Assembly (NCBI GenBank): GCA_023437485.1
Contig: JAEZGB010000090.1
Span: forward strand, 1 to 17,435
Direction of reading: 5' to 3'
Length of the DNA stretch: 17,435 nt
From: Bacteroidota bacterium
GTDB taxonomy: Bacteria; Bacteroidota; Bacteroidia; Flavobacteriales; Flavobacteriaceae
This document shows positions 6,249-13,637 of this stretch, in pieces. Position 1 is the stretch's first letter; each line of letters begins with the position of its first letter. Below the pieces are notes generated by a model. That model saw only the letters and a program-made list of their open reading frames with translations, was not told where the DNA came from and ran no database searches. The position numbers and the translations under genes are program-made.

Positions 6249-8432
6249 TTATTTGGTGAACAGCAGTTCCCGGTATTTGGTCAAAGTCCAGATCTCGTCG
6301 TCGATCAGGAGTTCCAGTTTGTCACAATGCTTTCTGATGATTTCAAAATACGGTTTTACAACGTCGCAGTAGGCGCGGGCGGTTTCGTACGCACCGGTGA
6401 GGGAATTGGCGTCCTTGCGGGCCTGGGTCATTTCTTCCACATTATGGTTGATTCCGGCAATGTGCTCCGAAATATCCCTGATAAGCGCAATTTGCTCCTT
6501 TCCGATGGCTTCATACTCAGGCCCAAAGATTTCCTTAAGGCCCCTGACGTTTTCTATCAGTATATTTTGGTATCGGATCGCAGTTGGGATCACATGGTTT
6601 CTTGCAATATCACCCAAAACGCGGCCCTCGATCTGAATCTTCTTGGTGTATTCTTCCAGTTCAATTTCATACCGCGCCTCCACTTCAACATGGTTCATGA
6701 TATTGAGTTCGCTAAAAAGCTGAAGCGATTGTTTGGAAATTTTGGCCTTAAGTGCGTCGGGAGTAGTCTTAAAATTGGTCAGGCCCCGTTTTTCGGCTTC
6801 GGCCTCCCATGCCTCGCTGTACCCGTCGCCCTCAAAAAGGATATTGCGCGACTGTTTTATATATTCTCTCAGAACATTGAAAACTGCATCATCCTTCTTC
6901 ATTCCGTTATCAATCAGGCCGTCCACCTCCTTCTTGAAATCGCGCAACTGTTTGGCTACGATCGCGTTGAGGGTAGTCATTGAATTGGCGCAATTGGCCG
7001 ATGAACCCACTGCCCTGAATTCGAACTTATTGCCCGTGAAGGCAAAGGGCGAGGTGCGGTTCCTGTCAGTATTATCCAGAAGCACGTCCGGGATTTTGCC
7101 CACGACGTTGAGCTTGAGATCGGTTTTTTCGGCCGGCGACAATTTCCCGGATGAAACACCTTCCAGTTCTGCCAACACCTTGGTAAGCTGCTCACCGATA
7201 AATACCGATATAATGGCCGGCGGCGCCTCATTCGCGCCAAGCCTGTGGTCATTGCTCGCCGAGGCAATCGATGCGCGCATCAGGGCTTCGTGGGTATGGA
7301 CCGCCTTGATCGAATTGATAAAAAAGGTGAGGAATTGCAGGTTGCTCATCGGTGTCTTTCCGGGACTCAGCAGGTTCACACCGGTATCGGTGGCCAGAGA
7401 CCAGTTGTTGTGCTTTCCAGAACCGTTTACGCCTTTAAAGGGTTTTTCATGGAAAAGCACCTTGAAATCATGTCTTTCGGCCACTCGTTGCATAACGTCC
7501 ATCAACAGCGAATTATGGTCCACCGCAAGGTTGGTCTCTTCAAATATCGGCGCGAGTTCAAATTGGTTCGGGGCCACCTCATTGTGCCGCGTTTTAACCG
7601 GAATTCCCAGGTACATGCATTCCTGTTCCAGATCTCGCATATAGGTTAGCACACGGCTGGGGATTGATCCAAAGTAATGATCTTCCAATTGCTGGCCCTT
7701 GGCCGATGTGTGTCCTAACAGTGTCCTGCCCGTGATCATGATGTCAGGCCTTGAACTCGCGAGCGCGATATCGACCAGGAAATATTCCTGCTCCCAGCCC
7801 AGGGTCGCGGTCACTTTCCGGACATTCTTGTCAAAATAACGGCAAACATCGGTTGCGGCCTCATCAATGGCGTGGAGCGCGCGCAAAAGTGGTGTTTTGT
7901 AATCCAGCGCCTCTCCGGTATAAGAAATGAAAACCGTGGGAATGCAAAGCGTTGTGCCAAAAATAAAGGCCGGCGAGGTGGGGTCCCAGGCCGTGTAGCC
8001 GCGCGCCTCAAATGTGTTGCGGATCCCGCCATTGGGAAAACTTGACGCATCGGGTTCCTGCTGAACCAACTGGCCGCCGCCAAATTTTTCCAATGATCCG
8101 CCTTCAAAGTCTGTTTCAAAGAAAGCATCGTGTTTTTCGGCGGTTGTTCCCGTCAGGGGCTGAAACCAGTGCGTGTAATGCGTCACACCCTTGGAAAGTG
8201 CCCATTCCTTCATTCCAAGCGCAATATAGTCGGCGAGCTTGCGGTCAATTTTGGTTCCGTGCTGGATGGCATCGCGAACGCCTTTGAAGGCATCCGAAGT
8301 AAGGAACTGCTTCATCGCGGCTTCGTTGAACACATTTGAACCGAAGATTTTTGACTTCCGGTCACACTCTTCAAATTTTACGGGTTTCCGTGCAGATGCA
8401 TCCCGCAAGGCCTGGAATCTAAGTGTCGCCAT
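6249..8432 (-). CDS. glnN: Type III glutamine synthetase
   Basis: The 727-residue length is typical of GSIII (about 700-730) and far from GSI (about 470). It makes glutamine from glutamate, ammonium and ATP in the cytosol, the main ammonium entry point in many Bacteroidota. Visible motifs are the GSIII N-terminal region with THYTHWFQPLTG (84-95) and the following EKHDAFF, a catalytic-metal segment GWEQEYF (212-218), TRHNEVAPNQFELAP (281-295), and the glutamate/ATP site VNGSGKHNNWS (335-345). Further on are the GSIII-type NRTSPFAFTGNKFEFRAVGSS segment and a long helical C-terminal region with EYTKKIQIEGRVLGDIARNH. Known family members form dodecamers. The gene stands alone with its own promoter and terminator and is divergent from the TerC gene. 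The shared region's palindromes are candidate nitrogen-response sites, which is inference. Confidence 0.97.
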   Translation of the reverse strand: MATLRFQALRDASARKPVKFEECDRKSKIFGSNVFNEAAMKQFLTSDAFKGVRDAIQHGTKIDRKLADYIALGMKEWALSKGVTHYTHWFQPLTGTTAEKHDAFFETDFEGGSLEKFGGGQLVQQEPDASSFPNGGIRNTFEARGYTAWDPTSPAFIFGTTLCIPTVFISYTGEALDYKTPLLRALHAIDEAATDVCRYFDKNVRKVTATLGWEQEYFLVDIALASSRPDIMITGRTLLGHTSAKGQQLEDHYFGSIPSRVLTYMRDLEQECMYLGIPVKTRHNEVAPNQFELAPIFEETNLAVDHNSLLMDVMQRVAERHDFKVLFHEKPFKGVNGSGKHNNWSLATDTGVNLLSPGKTPMSNLQFLTFFINSIKAVHTHEALMRASIASASNDHRLGANEAPPAIISVFIGEQLTKVLAELEGVSSGKLSPAEKTDLKLNVVGKIPDVLLDNTDRNRTSPFAFTGNKFEFRAVGSSANCANSMTTLNAIVAKQLRDFKKEVDGLIDNGMKKDDAVFNVLREYIKQSRNILFEGDGYSEAWEAEAEKRGLTNFKTTPDALKAKISKQSLQLFSELNIMNHVEVEARYEIELEEYTKKIQIEGRVLGDIARNHVIPTAIRYQNILIENVRGLKEIFGPEYEAIGKEQIALIRDISEHIAGINHNVEEMTQARKDANSLTGAYETARAYCDVVKPYFEIIRKHCDKLELLIDDEIWTLTKYRELLFTK

Positions 8433-8468
8433 ATATACTTTTTTAAATTAGGAGCTGATTCTATAGGG

Positions 8469-8501
8469 CAAAAGTATATAAATGTATCATACGCGCAACA
8501 A
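8469..8501 (-). promoter_or_regulatory. glnN promoter
   Basis: On the minus strand TTGTTG (8501-8496) is followed after 19 bp by TACTTTTG (8476-8469), a full match to TAnnTTTG. This is the best promoter in the window. Transcription would start near 8462, leaving a leader of about 30 bases. Confidence 0.7.
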
Positions 8502-8503
8502 CA

Positions 8504-8522
8504 CCCCCTAAAATTTAGGGGG
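8504..8522. promoter_or_regulatory. 19-bp perfect palindrome (candidate operator)
   Basis: CCCCCTAAAATTTAGGGGG has two perfect 9-bp arms around one base. It lies just upstream of the glnN -33 element, centred about 50 bp before the inferred glnN start site. The regulator is unknown. Confidence 0.6.
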
Positions 8523-8560
8523 TATCTATAAAATTTATTAATTTTTACGATAGATACCCC
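8519..8560. promoter_or_regulatory. Spaced 11-bp inverted repeat sharing bases with the palindrome
   Basis: GGGGTATCTAT (8519-8529) and ATAGATACCCC (8550-8560) are perfect inverted copies separated by 20 AT-rich bases. The GGGG is also the right arm of the 19-bp palindrome. This could be a two-site operator or mutually exclusive hairpins. Confidence 0.6.
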
Positions 8561-8608
8561 ATTCAAAAAATATTTCTCAACAGCGTATCGCCGCTTGCTG
8601 GGCTGCCG

Positions 8609-8616
8609 TATATTTG
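8609..8616 (+). promoter_or_regulatory. Likely -7 box of the TerC gene promoter
   Basis: TATATTTG matches TAnnTTTG fully and lies 19 bp before the ATG. No TTG is found at the usual distance upstream, so the call rests on one box. Confidence 0.45.
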
Positions 8617-8635
8617 TAGCTGCAAAAATTTTCAC

Positions 8636-9631
8636 ATGCTAATCTGGATACTGTTCTTAATCACCATTACGATATTTTTGGCCCTTGACCTGGGCGTGTT
8701 CAACAAGACTCCGCACATCATCAGCAGCAAGGAAGCCGGCAAATGGACCGCGCTGTGGGTTACCCTGTCTTTCGCGTTTTCAGGCGTGATCTACTGGCTG
8801 TACAAGGACGGACTGATTGATAACCCCACGAACCTCACGCCGCCCGATGCGGTAATGAAGTACATAACCGGCTATCTGATCGAACTCTCGCTCAGCATTG
8901 ACAATATTTTTGTGATCGCGGTGATTTTCAGCTCTTTCCGGATTCCGCAAAAATACCAGCACAGGGTGCTGTTCTGGGGAATTATTGGCGCCATCGTTTT
9001 CCGCGGGCTCATGATTGCCTTTGGGGTGATGATCATCCACAAATTTGCCTGGTCCATGTACGTATTTGGCGCGTTCTTGATTTTCACCGCCATGAAGATG
9101 CTTTTTACCAAAGAAGATTCGGATTTTGACCCGAAGCACTCTCCCATCTACAAGTTCCTGGGCAAAATCATTCCCATCCATCACCATGTGGAAGGCGAAA
9201 ATTTCTTTGTCAGGATCAACGGGAAAAGATTTGCAACACCCCTGTTTGTGAGCCTGGTGGTCATCGAGGTGATGGACGTCCTGTTCGCGATTGACAGTGT
9301 CCCGGCGATTCTCGCCATTACCTCTGACCCATTCCTGGTATTCAGCTCCAATATTTTTGCCATCCTGGGCCTGCGGTCAATGTACTTTTTCCTGGCCAAC
9401 ATGCTCGCCAAGTTCAGCTACCTGGAATACAGCCTTATCGCGATCCTGACCTTTGTGGGAATCAAGATGCTGCTTCATGATTATGTCAAGCTCCCCGAAT
9501 GGGCGTCGCTTGGCTTTATCGCCCTGTCGCTCGCAATTGGAATTGCGGTATCCATGTCGCGCCCGGACGAGCCCGTTGAGCGCGATGCCCACGGCCGTAA
9601 AAAGAAAAAAGGGCCGCAAAACCCTTTTTAA
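8636..9631 (+). CDS. TerC family integral membrane protein (putative metal-ion exporter)
   Basis: The 331-residue protein is mostly hydrophobic with about eight to nine membrane segments, starting at MLIWILFLITITIFLALDLG. The TerC signature acidic motifs are both present: ELSLSIDNIF (83-92) and EVMDVLFAIDSVPAI (211-225), an internal two-fold repeat in which the Asp residues lie within the membrane. A hydrophilic loop (about 158-200) contains HHHVEG. The tail is basic (HGRKKKKGPQ). Family members such as E. coli Alx export manganese and others help load metal onto secreted enzymes; tellurite resistance gave the name. The substrate here is not known. It stands alone, divergent from glnN. I see no room for a yybP-ykoY type riboswitch in the short leader. 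Confidence 0.92.
   Translation: MLIWILFLITITIFLALDLGVFNKTPHIISSKEAGKWTALWVTLSFAFSGVIYWLYKDGLIDNPTNLTPPDAVMKYITGYLIELSLSIDNIFVIAVIFSSFRIPQKYQHRVLFWGIIGAIVFRGLMIAFGVMIIHKFAWSMYVFGAFLIFTAMKMLFTKEDSDFDPKHSPIYKFLGKIIPIHHHVEGENFFVRINGKRFATPLFVSLVVIEVMDVLFAIDSVPAILAITSDPFLVFSSNIFAILGLRSMYFFLANMLAKFSYLEYSLIAILTFVGIKMLLHDYVKLPEWASLGFIALSLAIGIAVSMSRPDEPVERDAHGRKKKKGPQNPF
9606..9629. terminator. Weak hairpin overlapping the end of the TerC gene
   Basis: AAAAAGGG, loop CCGCAAAA, CCCTTTTT. The stem lies inside the last codons of the TerC gene and its T-run adjoins the stop. It could serve both converging genes, but only three G-C pairs support it. Confidence 0.45.
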
Positions 9632-9649
9632 TCAACTTTCAACATTCGG

Positions 9650-10156
9650 CTATTTAAGCATCACCACCGGCTTGCCCTGAATACCCAGTGCACTAATGGT
9701 AGCCTCATAATCGCGGTAATCCACCGCCATTTTGTTGGCAAAATACCCCGGAATGATCACCACCCGGAAAATCTGGTTCTGCGTAAAACCCGCACCCAAA
9801 GTTCCCAGGTCCTGCCCTTCAATATAAAAGTTCACGTCAAAACGAGTAAAGTCATAATTGTAGGCAAAATCAAAGGTTCCGTCATTAAAGTAATACTGCT
9901 CCGGTAGCAACTTCCAAACATCGGCGCCGTTGTCCTGACCCACGAGCCGGTAGGCCAAAACATGATCAGATGAAAGGGCCGCAGTGGGAAAATTAAAGAA
10001 AACGCCAAAACTCGGCGCGTTGAAATCAATGGGCAGCGTTTCATAAACCACTGCCTCGGCCGAATAACCCGGTGGCCCTGCCGGACCCGCCGGGCCTTCG
10101 CAAGAGGAAATTAAAGTTGCGGCCGCAGCCAATACAAAGAGATAGATCTTTTTCAT
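9650..10156 (-). CDS. Lipoprotein with a short collagen-like stretch
   Basis: A 168-residue protein with a lipoprotein signal peptide: MKKIYLFVLAAAATLISSC, with Cys19 as the lipidated residue. Directly after it comes EGPAGPAGPPG (20-30), three collagen-like Gly-X-Y triplets. The rest is a globular, beta-rich domain with many aromatic residues (FNDGTFDFAYNYDFTRFDVNFYIEG). Lipoproteins that start with a few Gly-Pro-Ala triplets are common in Bacteroidota and often labelled collagen-like, but the stretch is too short for a stable triple helix, so it is probably a flexible tether. The function is unknown. It converges with the TerC gene (18-bp gap) and diverges from the delta-60 gene. The ATG is fixed by the signal peptide. 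Confidence 0.85.
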   Translation of the reverse strand: MKKIYLFVLAAAATLISSCEGPAGPAGPPGYSAEAVVYETLPIDFNAPSFGVFFNFPTAALSSDHVLAYRLVGQDNGADVWKLLPEQYYFNDGTFDFAYNYDFTRFDVNFYIEGQDLGTLGAGFTQNQIFRVVIIPGYFANKMAVDYRDYEATISALGIQGKPVVMLK

Positions 10157-10213
10157 GATGATTGATATTTAAATTCGCGCGCGTCGGGCAAAAATCAAAC
10201 CACAATTTACGAT

Positions 10214-10225
10214 TATTGGCCAATA
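10214..10225. repeat. 12-bp palindrome TATTGGCCAATA
   Basis: A perfect palindrome 13 bp before the first 100-bp repeat, in the divergent gap between the lipoprotein gene and the delta-60 gene. Its role is unknown, and an operator is only one possibility. Confidence 0.35.
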
Positions 10226-10237
10226 CCGCAATGGTTT

Positions 10238-10337
10238 GGGCGTTGCGCCGGCCGGATGTCCTTAAAAAACCGCGACACAGTCAAGGCCGTCGCCGGGCTG
10301 TTCGCGGTGCGCGGCACCCTGCTTCCATCCCTAACGC
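10238..10337 (+). repeat. 100-bp structured intergenic repeat, copy 1
   Basis: It starts GGGCGTTGCGCCGGCCGGAT and ends CTTCCATCCCTAACGC. It is about 85% identical to copy 2 at 13035-13134, at the same length and in the same orientation. The ends pair (GCGTT with AACGC). Inside are two hairpins: GCGCCGGCC with GGCCGTCGC (one mismatch), and GGTGC-GCG-GCACC. The differences cluster in the loop of the first hairpin (about 10259-10281). This looks like a dispersed structured repeat or RNA, not coding sequence. Confidence 0.8.
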
Positions 10338-10400
10338 AAACTGCAATCAACTGATTGACAGAGCCCAGCCTTTTAACACCCGGGAGCAAATTAATATATG

Positions 10401-10408
10401 TACCTTCG
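10401..10408 (+). promoter_or_regulatory. Possible -7 box of the delta-60 repeat gene
   Basis: TACCTTCG differs by one base from TAnnTTTG and lies 15 bp before the ATG. No TTG is present at the expected -33 distance. Confidence 0.35.
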
Positions 10409-10423
10409 CAAAAAATTTTTAGC

Positions 10424-12997
10424 ATGAGGAAAATCTACCTGCTCGCCGCGATCCTGTTCACACTGTTGTCAACTGCGCAAAGCCTTGAAAAAGACGCCCA
10501 ATTCAATTTGTTCTCACACCCGGTGGGGCAATATTACGTGGACGGCATCGGCTCGCATTGCTTGGCGCAACCTGACGGCAAGCTATTGGTGGTGGAAACC
10601 TCATTTGTCAATCCCGCCGTTTCCAAACTCACCCGCGTCACGTCCACCAATATTTTGGATGTCGGTTTTGACCACGCAAACACCTTCAATGGCCTCATCC
10701 GCGACCTGGCCCTCCAACCCGATGGAAAGATTGTCATCGTGGGCGCCTTTACCACGGTCAACGGCTTACCTTATAAGTACATCGTACGCCTCAACGCAAA
10801 CGGTACTATCGACGATAGCTTCAACATCGGAACGGGTTTCAGCACCTATGTCAATTCAAATTACAAGTTCGCCAGCGCCGTAGCCATCCGTCCCGACGGC
10901 AAGATCCTCGTGGGCGGCGACCTGATGCAGTACAACGGCGTCTATAAAAACTCGCTGTACCTCCTCAACCCCGATGGATCGGTAGACGAAAGCCTCACGC
11001 TCGATCCGTCCATCGGCCAGCCATCGATTTCAAAAATCACCCTGCTGGCGGGCGGCGAAATCCTGATCGCCACGCAATTCTTTTCCAATATCTACAAACT
11101 TCTGCCAAACGGAACGCGCCACGCGACGCACTTCCAGGAGATGCTCACCTTTGGTTCCAACACCAGCCCGGCTTCAAATACCGTGATCCGTGCAATGGTT
11201 GAGCAACCCGACGGCAAGATCCTCATCGGTGGGCGCTTCACCACCGTCGAAGGGCTTACGCGCCGCGATTTTATCCGCGTCAACATTGACGGAACACTTG
11301 ACAATTCGGTTTCCGCCACCGGTTTCAACGGCCCGTCGGCACTGCTTGACGACACCCGCACCGGTGTCAGTTCGATTTTGCTGCAAGAGGACGGCAAGAT
11401 CATTTTGGGCGGTGACTTCAGGAAATATTTCACCACACCCGCGCATGGAATTCTCAGGCTCAACCACGATCTTTCCCACGATGAGCAATTCGTCTCCGGG
11501 CTCGACAACGACTCATCCGATTACATTCATTACTATTCCTATTTTAACGCGATGGCCTGGCATCCCGATGGCGATCTAGTCGGCGTTGGCCACTTCAAAA
11601 ATTACAACGACACGGCATCAAACAACATCGTCAAGGTTGGAGCAAACGGCGCCAAAGCCAGCGATTTCAGCAATATCTGCCGCGGCTTTGACCAGTCAAT
11701 GCAAAAATTCGAACTCCAGCCAGACGGAAAGATACTCGCCATCGGCCGCTTCCACGCCTACAACGGATTCAATCGCAACCGGATCATCCGCCTTGAGCCC
11801 AACGGTACGGTTGACGAGGGATTCGAAGTTTCCACGCACAACTTCATGCTGGATCATGAATCGCCTCGCGACATCAAAATTCAACCCGATGGCAAGATCC
11901 TCATTGCCAGTGACGGGCGCTACTTTGGCGCGTCGCGCGGAGGTTCGCTGGTCAGGCTCAACCCCGACGGCAGCAATGATTCGGATTTCAACCCACTAAT
12001 TGAAGGAAATTACGGCGTACGCGGCCAGGTCAGGGCCATCGGGCTGCAGGATGACGGCAAGATCATCATTGGCGGCGGCTTCCAGTTTGGCAGCACCGCC
12101 ACCACCCATCAAATGGCGCGCTTCAACGCAGACGGAACGCACGACCCGACATTTACCTTCACCTCGCCGTTCACCTCGGTTGCCAAGATCCACGTCAACC
12201 CCGACGGAACCATCCTCGCTTTGGGAATCATTGACACCTATCGCCACAAGATCATTCGGCTGCTGCCTACCGGCGCGCTGGATCCGGGCTTCGAGATGGC
12301 GACCTCGCTGTACTACATGAACAACAAAAACCTGTACATGGACATCCAGCCCGACGGCAAGATTTTGGTCACATCTGATTCGCCGGGACAGTCCAGCCAC
12401 AAAATCTCCCGGATGAACCCCGACGGCAGCCTTGACACCACCTTCAACTTCACCCCGATCCCGACCTATTTTTACGGAAACCAATGCGCCACCGAATTCA
12501 TGCCCGACGGCAAGATCCTGATCGCGGTTCCCAACACGGTGAACCCGGCCGGACTTTTGCGCATCAACCCCAACGGATCGATGGACACCACCTTCAACCT
12601 TGGCGAAGGCATTGGGAATGGCTACGGCTACAGCATCGCGGCCGTCGACAAAATTGCGGCAATCAAGATCCAACCCGACGGAAAAATCCTGCTCGGCGGC
12701 GGCTTCAGGACTTTCCAGGGCGAACCGGAGCGCGGAATCCTGCGCCTGAGCGACCCGTTCCTAAGTCACCCCGAATTTTCCTCGGCTCAAAGACTGGCAA
12801 TCTACCCCAACCCCGCTACCAGCCATCTGAACTTTGACCAAAACCTTGACGGTCAGCCCTACCAGGTGCACAATGCGCTTGGCCAAACGGTGCAGTCCGG
12901 GAAAATTTTGGGAAACATACCGGTGTCGGGCCTCACAACGGGGATCTATATTCTCAAGATCGGCACCATGCAACCCGTGCGGTTTATCAAACAGTAA
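10424..12997 (+). CDS. Secreted delta-60 repeat protein with T9SS type A sorting domain
   Basis: An 857-residue protein starting with a Sec signal peptide (MRKIYLLAAILFTLLSTAQS). The body holds 13 to 14 degenerate repeats of about 55-65 residues, each with a core such as LQPDGKIVIVG, IRPDGKILVGG or LQEDGKIILGG. Each core is followed by a 'NPDGSLDTTFN'-like segment. These are the delta-60 repeats named by TIGR02608, thought to form beta-propeller-like folds. The last 67 residues (from LAIYPNPATSHLNF to FIKQ) are a T9SS type A C-terminal sorting domain, with YPNPA, GLTTGIYILKI and a basic tail, so it should cross the outer membrane by T9SS and be released or anchored. The frame is open 23 codons further upstream, but the signal peptide sets the ATG at 10424. 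No ligand or enzyme activity can be read. It stands alone, flanked by 100-bp repeats. Confidence 0.93.
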   Translation: MRKIYLLAAILFTLLSTAQSLEKDAQFNLFSHPVGQYYVDGIGSHCLAQPDGKLLVVETSFVNPAVSKLTRVTSTNILDVGFDHANTFNGLIRDLALQPDGKIVIVGAFTTVNGLPYKYIVRLNANGTIDDSFNIGTGFSTYVNSNYKFASAVAIRPDGKILVGGDLMQYNGVYKNSLYLLNPDGSVDESLTLDPSIGQPSISKITLLAGGEILIATQFFSNIYKLLPNGTRHATHFQEMLTFGSNTSPASNTVIRAMVEQPDGKILIGGRFTTVEGLTRRDFIRVNIDGTLDNSVSATGFNGPSALLDDTRTGVSSILLQEDGKIILGGDFRKYFTTPAHGILRLNHDLSHDEQFVSGLDNDSSDYIHYYSYFNAMAWHPDGDLVGVGHFKNYNDTASNNIVKVGANGAKASDFSNICRGFDQSMQKFELQPDGKILAIGRFHAYNGFNRNRIIRLEPNGTVDEGFEVSTHNFMLDHESPRDIKIQPDGKILIASDGRYFGASRGGSLVRLNPDGSNDSDFNPLIEGNYGVRGQVRAIGLQDDGKIIIGGGFQFGSTATTHQMARFNADGTHDPTFTFTSPFTSVAKIHVNPDGTILALGIIDTYRHKIIRLLPTGALDPGFEMATSLYYMNNKNLYMDIQPDGKILVTSDSPGQSSHKISRMNPDGSLDTTFNFTPIPTYFYGNQCATEFMPDGKILIAVPNTVNPAGLLRINPNGSMDTTFNLGEGIGNGYGYSIAAVDKIAAIKIQPDGKILLGGGFRTFQGEPERGILRLSDPFLSHPEFSSAQRLAIYPNPATSHLNFDQNLDGQPYQVHNALGQTVQSGKILGNIPVSGLTTGIYILKIGTMQPVRFIKQ

Positions 12998-13024
12998 AAA
13001 AAGCGTCTTCAGGGACGCTTTTTT
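12996..13024 (+). terminator. Rho-independent terminator of the delta-60 gene
   Basis: AAAAAAGCGTC pairs with GACGCTTTTTT around TTCAGG. It begins within the TAA stop codon. Confidence 0.85.
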
Positions 13025-13034
13025 GTTTTTATTT

Positions 13035-13134
13035 GGGCGTTGCGCCGGCCGGATGACCTTCATAACCGCAACCCTTTTCAAGGCCGTCGCCGGGCTGTCC
13101 GCGGTGCGCGGCACCTTGCTTCCATCCCTAACGC
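13035..13134 (+). repeat. 100-bp structured intergenic repeat, copy 2
   Basis: Same length and orientation as copy 1, with identical outer blocks (GGGCGTTGCGCCGGCCGGATG; AAGGCCGTCGCCGGGCTGT; GCTTCCATCCCTAACGC). The variable part is the loop of the first hairpin (about 13056-13078). It lies between the terminator of the delta-60 gene and the end of the converging lipoprotein gene. A 10-bp palindrome GCGGGCCCGC (13133-13142) joins it to the lipoprotein stop codon. Confidence 0.8.
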
Positions 13135-13142
13135 GGGCCCGC

Positions 13143-13637
13143 TTACTCGGTAAAAGCCAATTTGGCGCGAACGGTCCCGCTCATGGGCTTCTCGGCAAAT
13201 CCTTCCGACATTAACAGAGCCACCGGATCATTGAACGTAAAGCGGAATTCATCATCGGCCAACTGGGTCACGGTAACTGAAGTCCCGGTCAAAACATAGC
13301 CTGCCTGCCCATCGGAAAAGGATGCATTGGCCAAAAACTGATCGGAGGTTCCAGGGCCAAAGTCAAATTCGCCTTCCGGCCCCGCCGATCCTATCGGATA
13401 CAGAACATTGATGTAAAGCGCCTGCTCGAGCTGGTTGCCGTTCATCTTCTGCATGGCGAAAAAAGTGCCGGTTTGTCCTTCCACCTGGCCGTTGGTACTG
13501 CCGTATGTTCCGCGGTTGGGTTTGAATGCAATTCCGTCAACAACAAGGCTGGATTCAAAATTGGCATTGGAACTTTCACTGTCGGAACTGCACGATACGG
13601 CGAGTGCCGCGACAAAAAGTAAAATGATTTTTTTCAT
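13143..13637 (-). CDS. Small lipoprotein of unknown function
   Basis: A 164-residue protein with a lipoprotein signal peptide, MKKIILLFVAALAVSC, with Cys16 as the lipidated residue. The next residues (SSDSESSN) are acidic and serine-rich, which is compatible with surface export in Bacteroidota, though the match to a defined export signal is loose. The mature part is beta-rich and acidic (GPEGEFDFGPGTSDQF; VTVTQLADDEFRFTFNDP) and I do not recognise a family. A calycin or beta-sandwich fold is only a guess. Its ATG shares one base with the icmF stop (TAATG), so translation is probably coupled even though a surface lipoprotein and a cytosolic mutase have no obvious shared job. It ends right beside copy 2 of the 100-bp repeat. 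Confidence 0.83.
   Translation of the reverse strand: MKKIILLFVAALAVSCSSDSESSNANFESSLVVDGIAFKPNRGTYGSTNGQVEGQTGTFFAMQKMNGNQLEQALYINVLYPIGSAGPEGEFDFGPGTSDQFLANASFSDGQAGYVLTGTSVTVTQLADDEFRFTFNDPVALLMSEGFAEKPMSGTVRAKLAFTE

Noticed and set aside
6733..7644. A 303-codon plus-strand open frame opposite glnN
   Set aside because: It is a shadow of the conserved GSIII catalytic region. It is Ser/Arg-rich with no domain or promoter.
8617..8635. yybP-ykoY type manganese riboswitch before the TerC gene
   Set aside because: The likely -7 box leaves a leader of only about 13 bases, and the upstream palindromes do not resemble the riboswitch.
10162..10422. Short open frame across 100-bp repeat copy 1 (and a similar one at 12834-13214 across copy 2)
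   Set aside because: The frames only translate the structured repeat; similar peptide strings appear wherever such repeats occur. No start signal or domain supports them.
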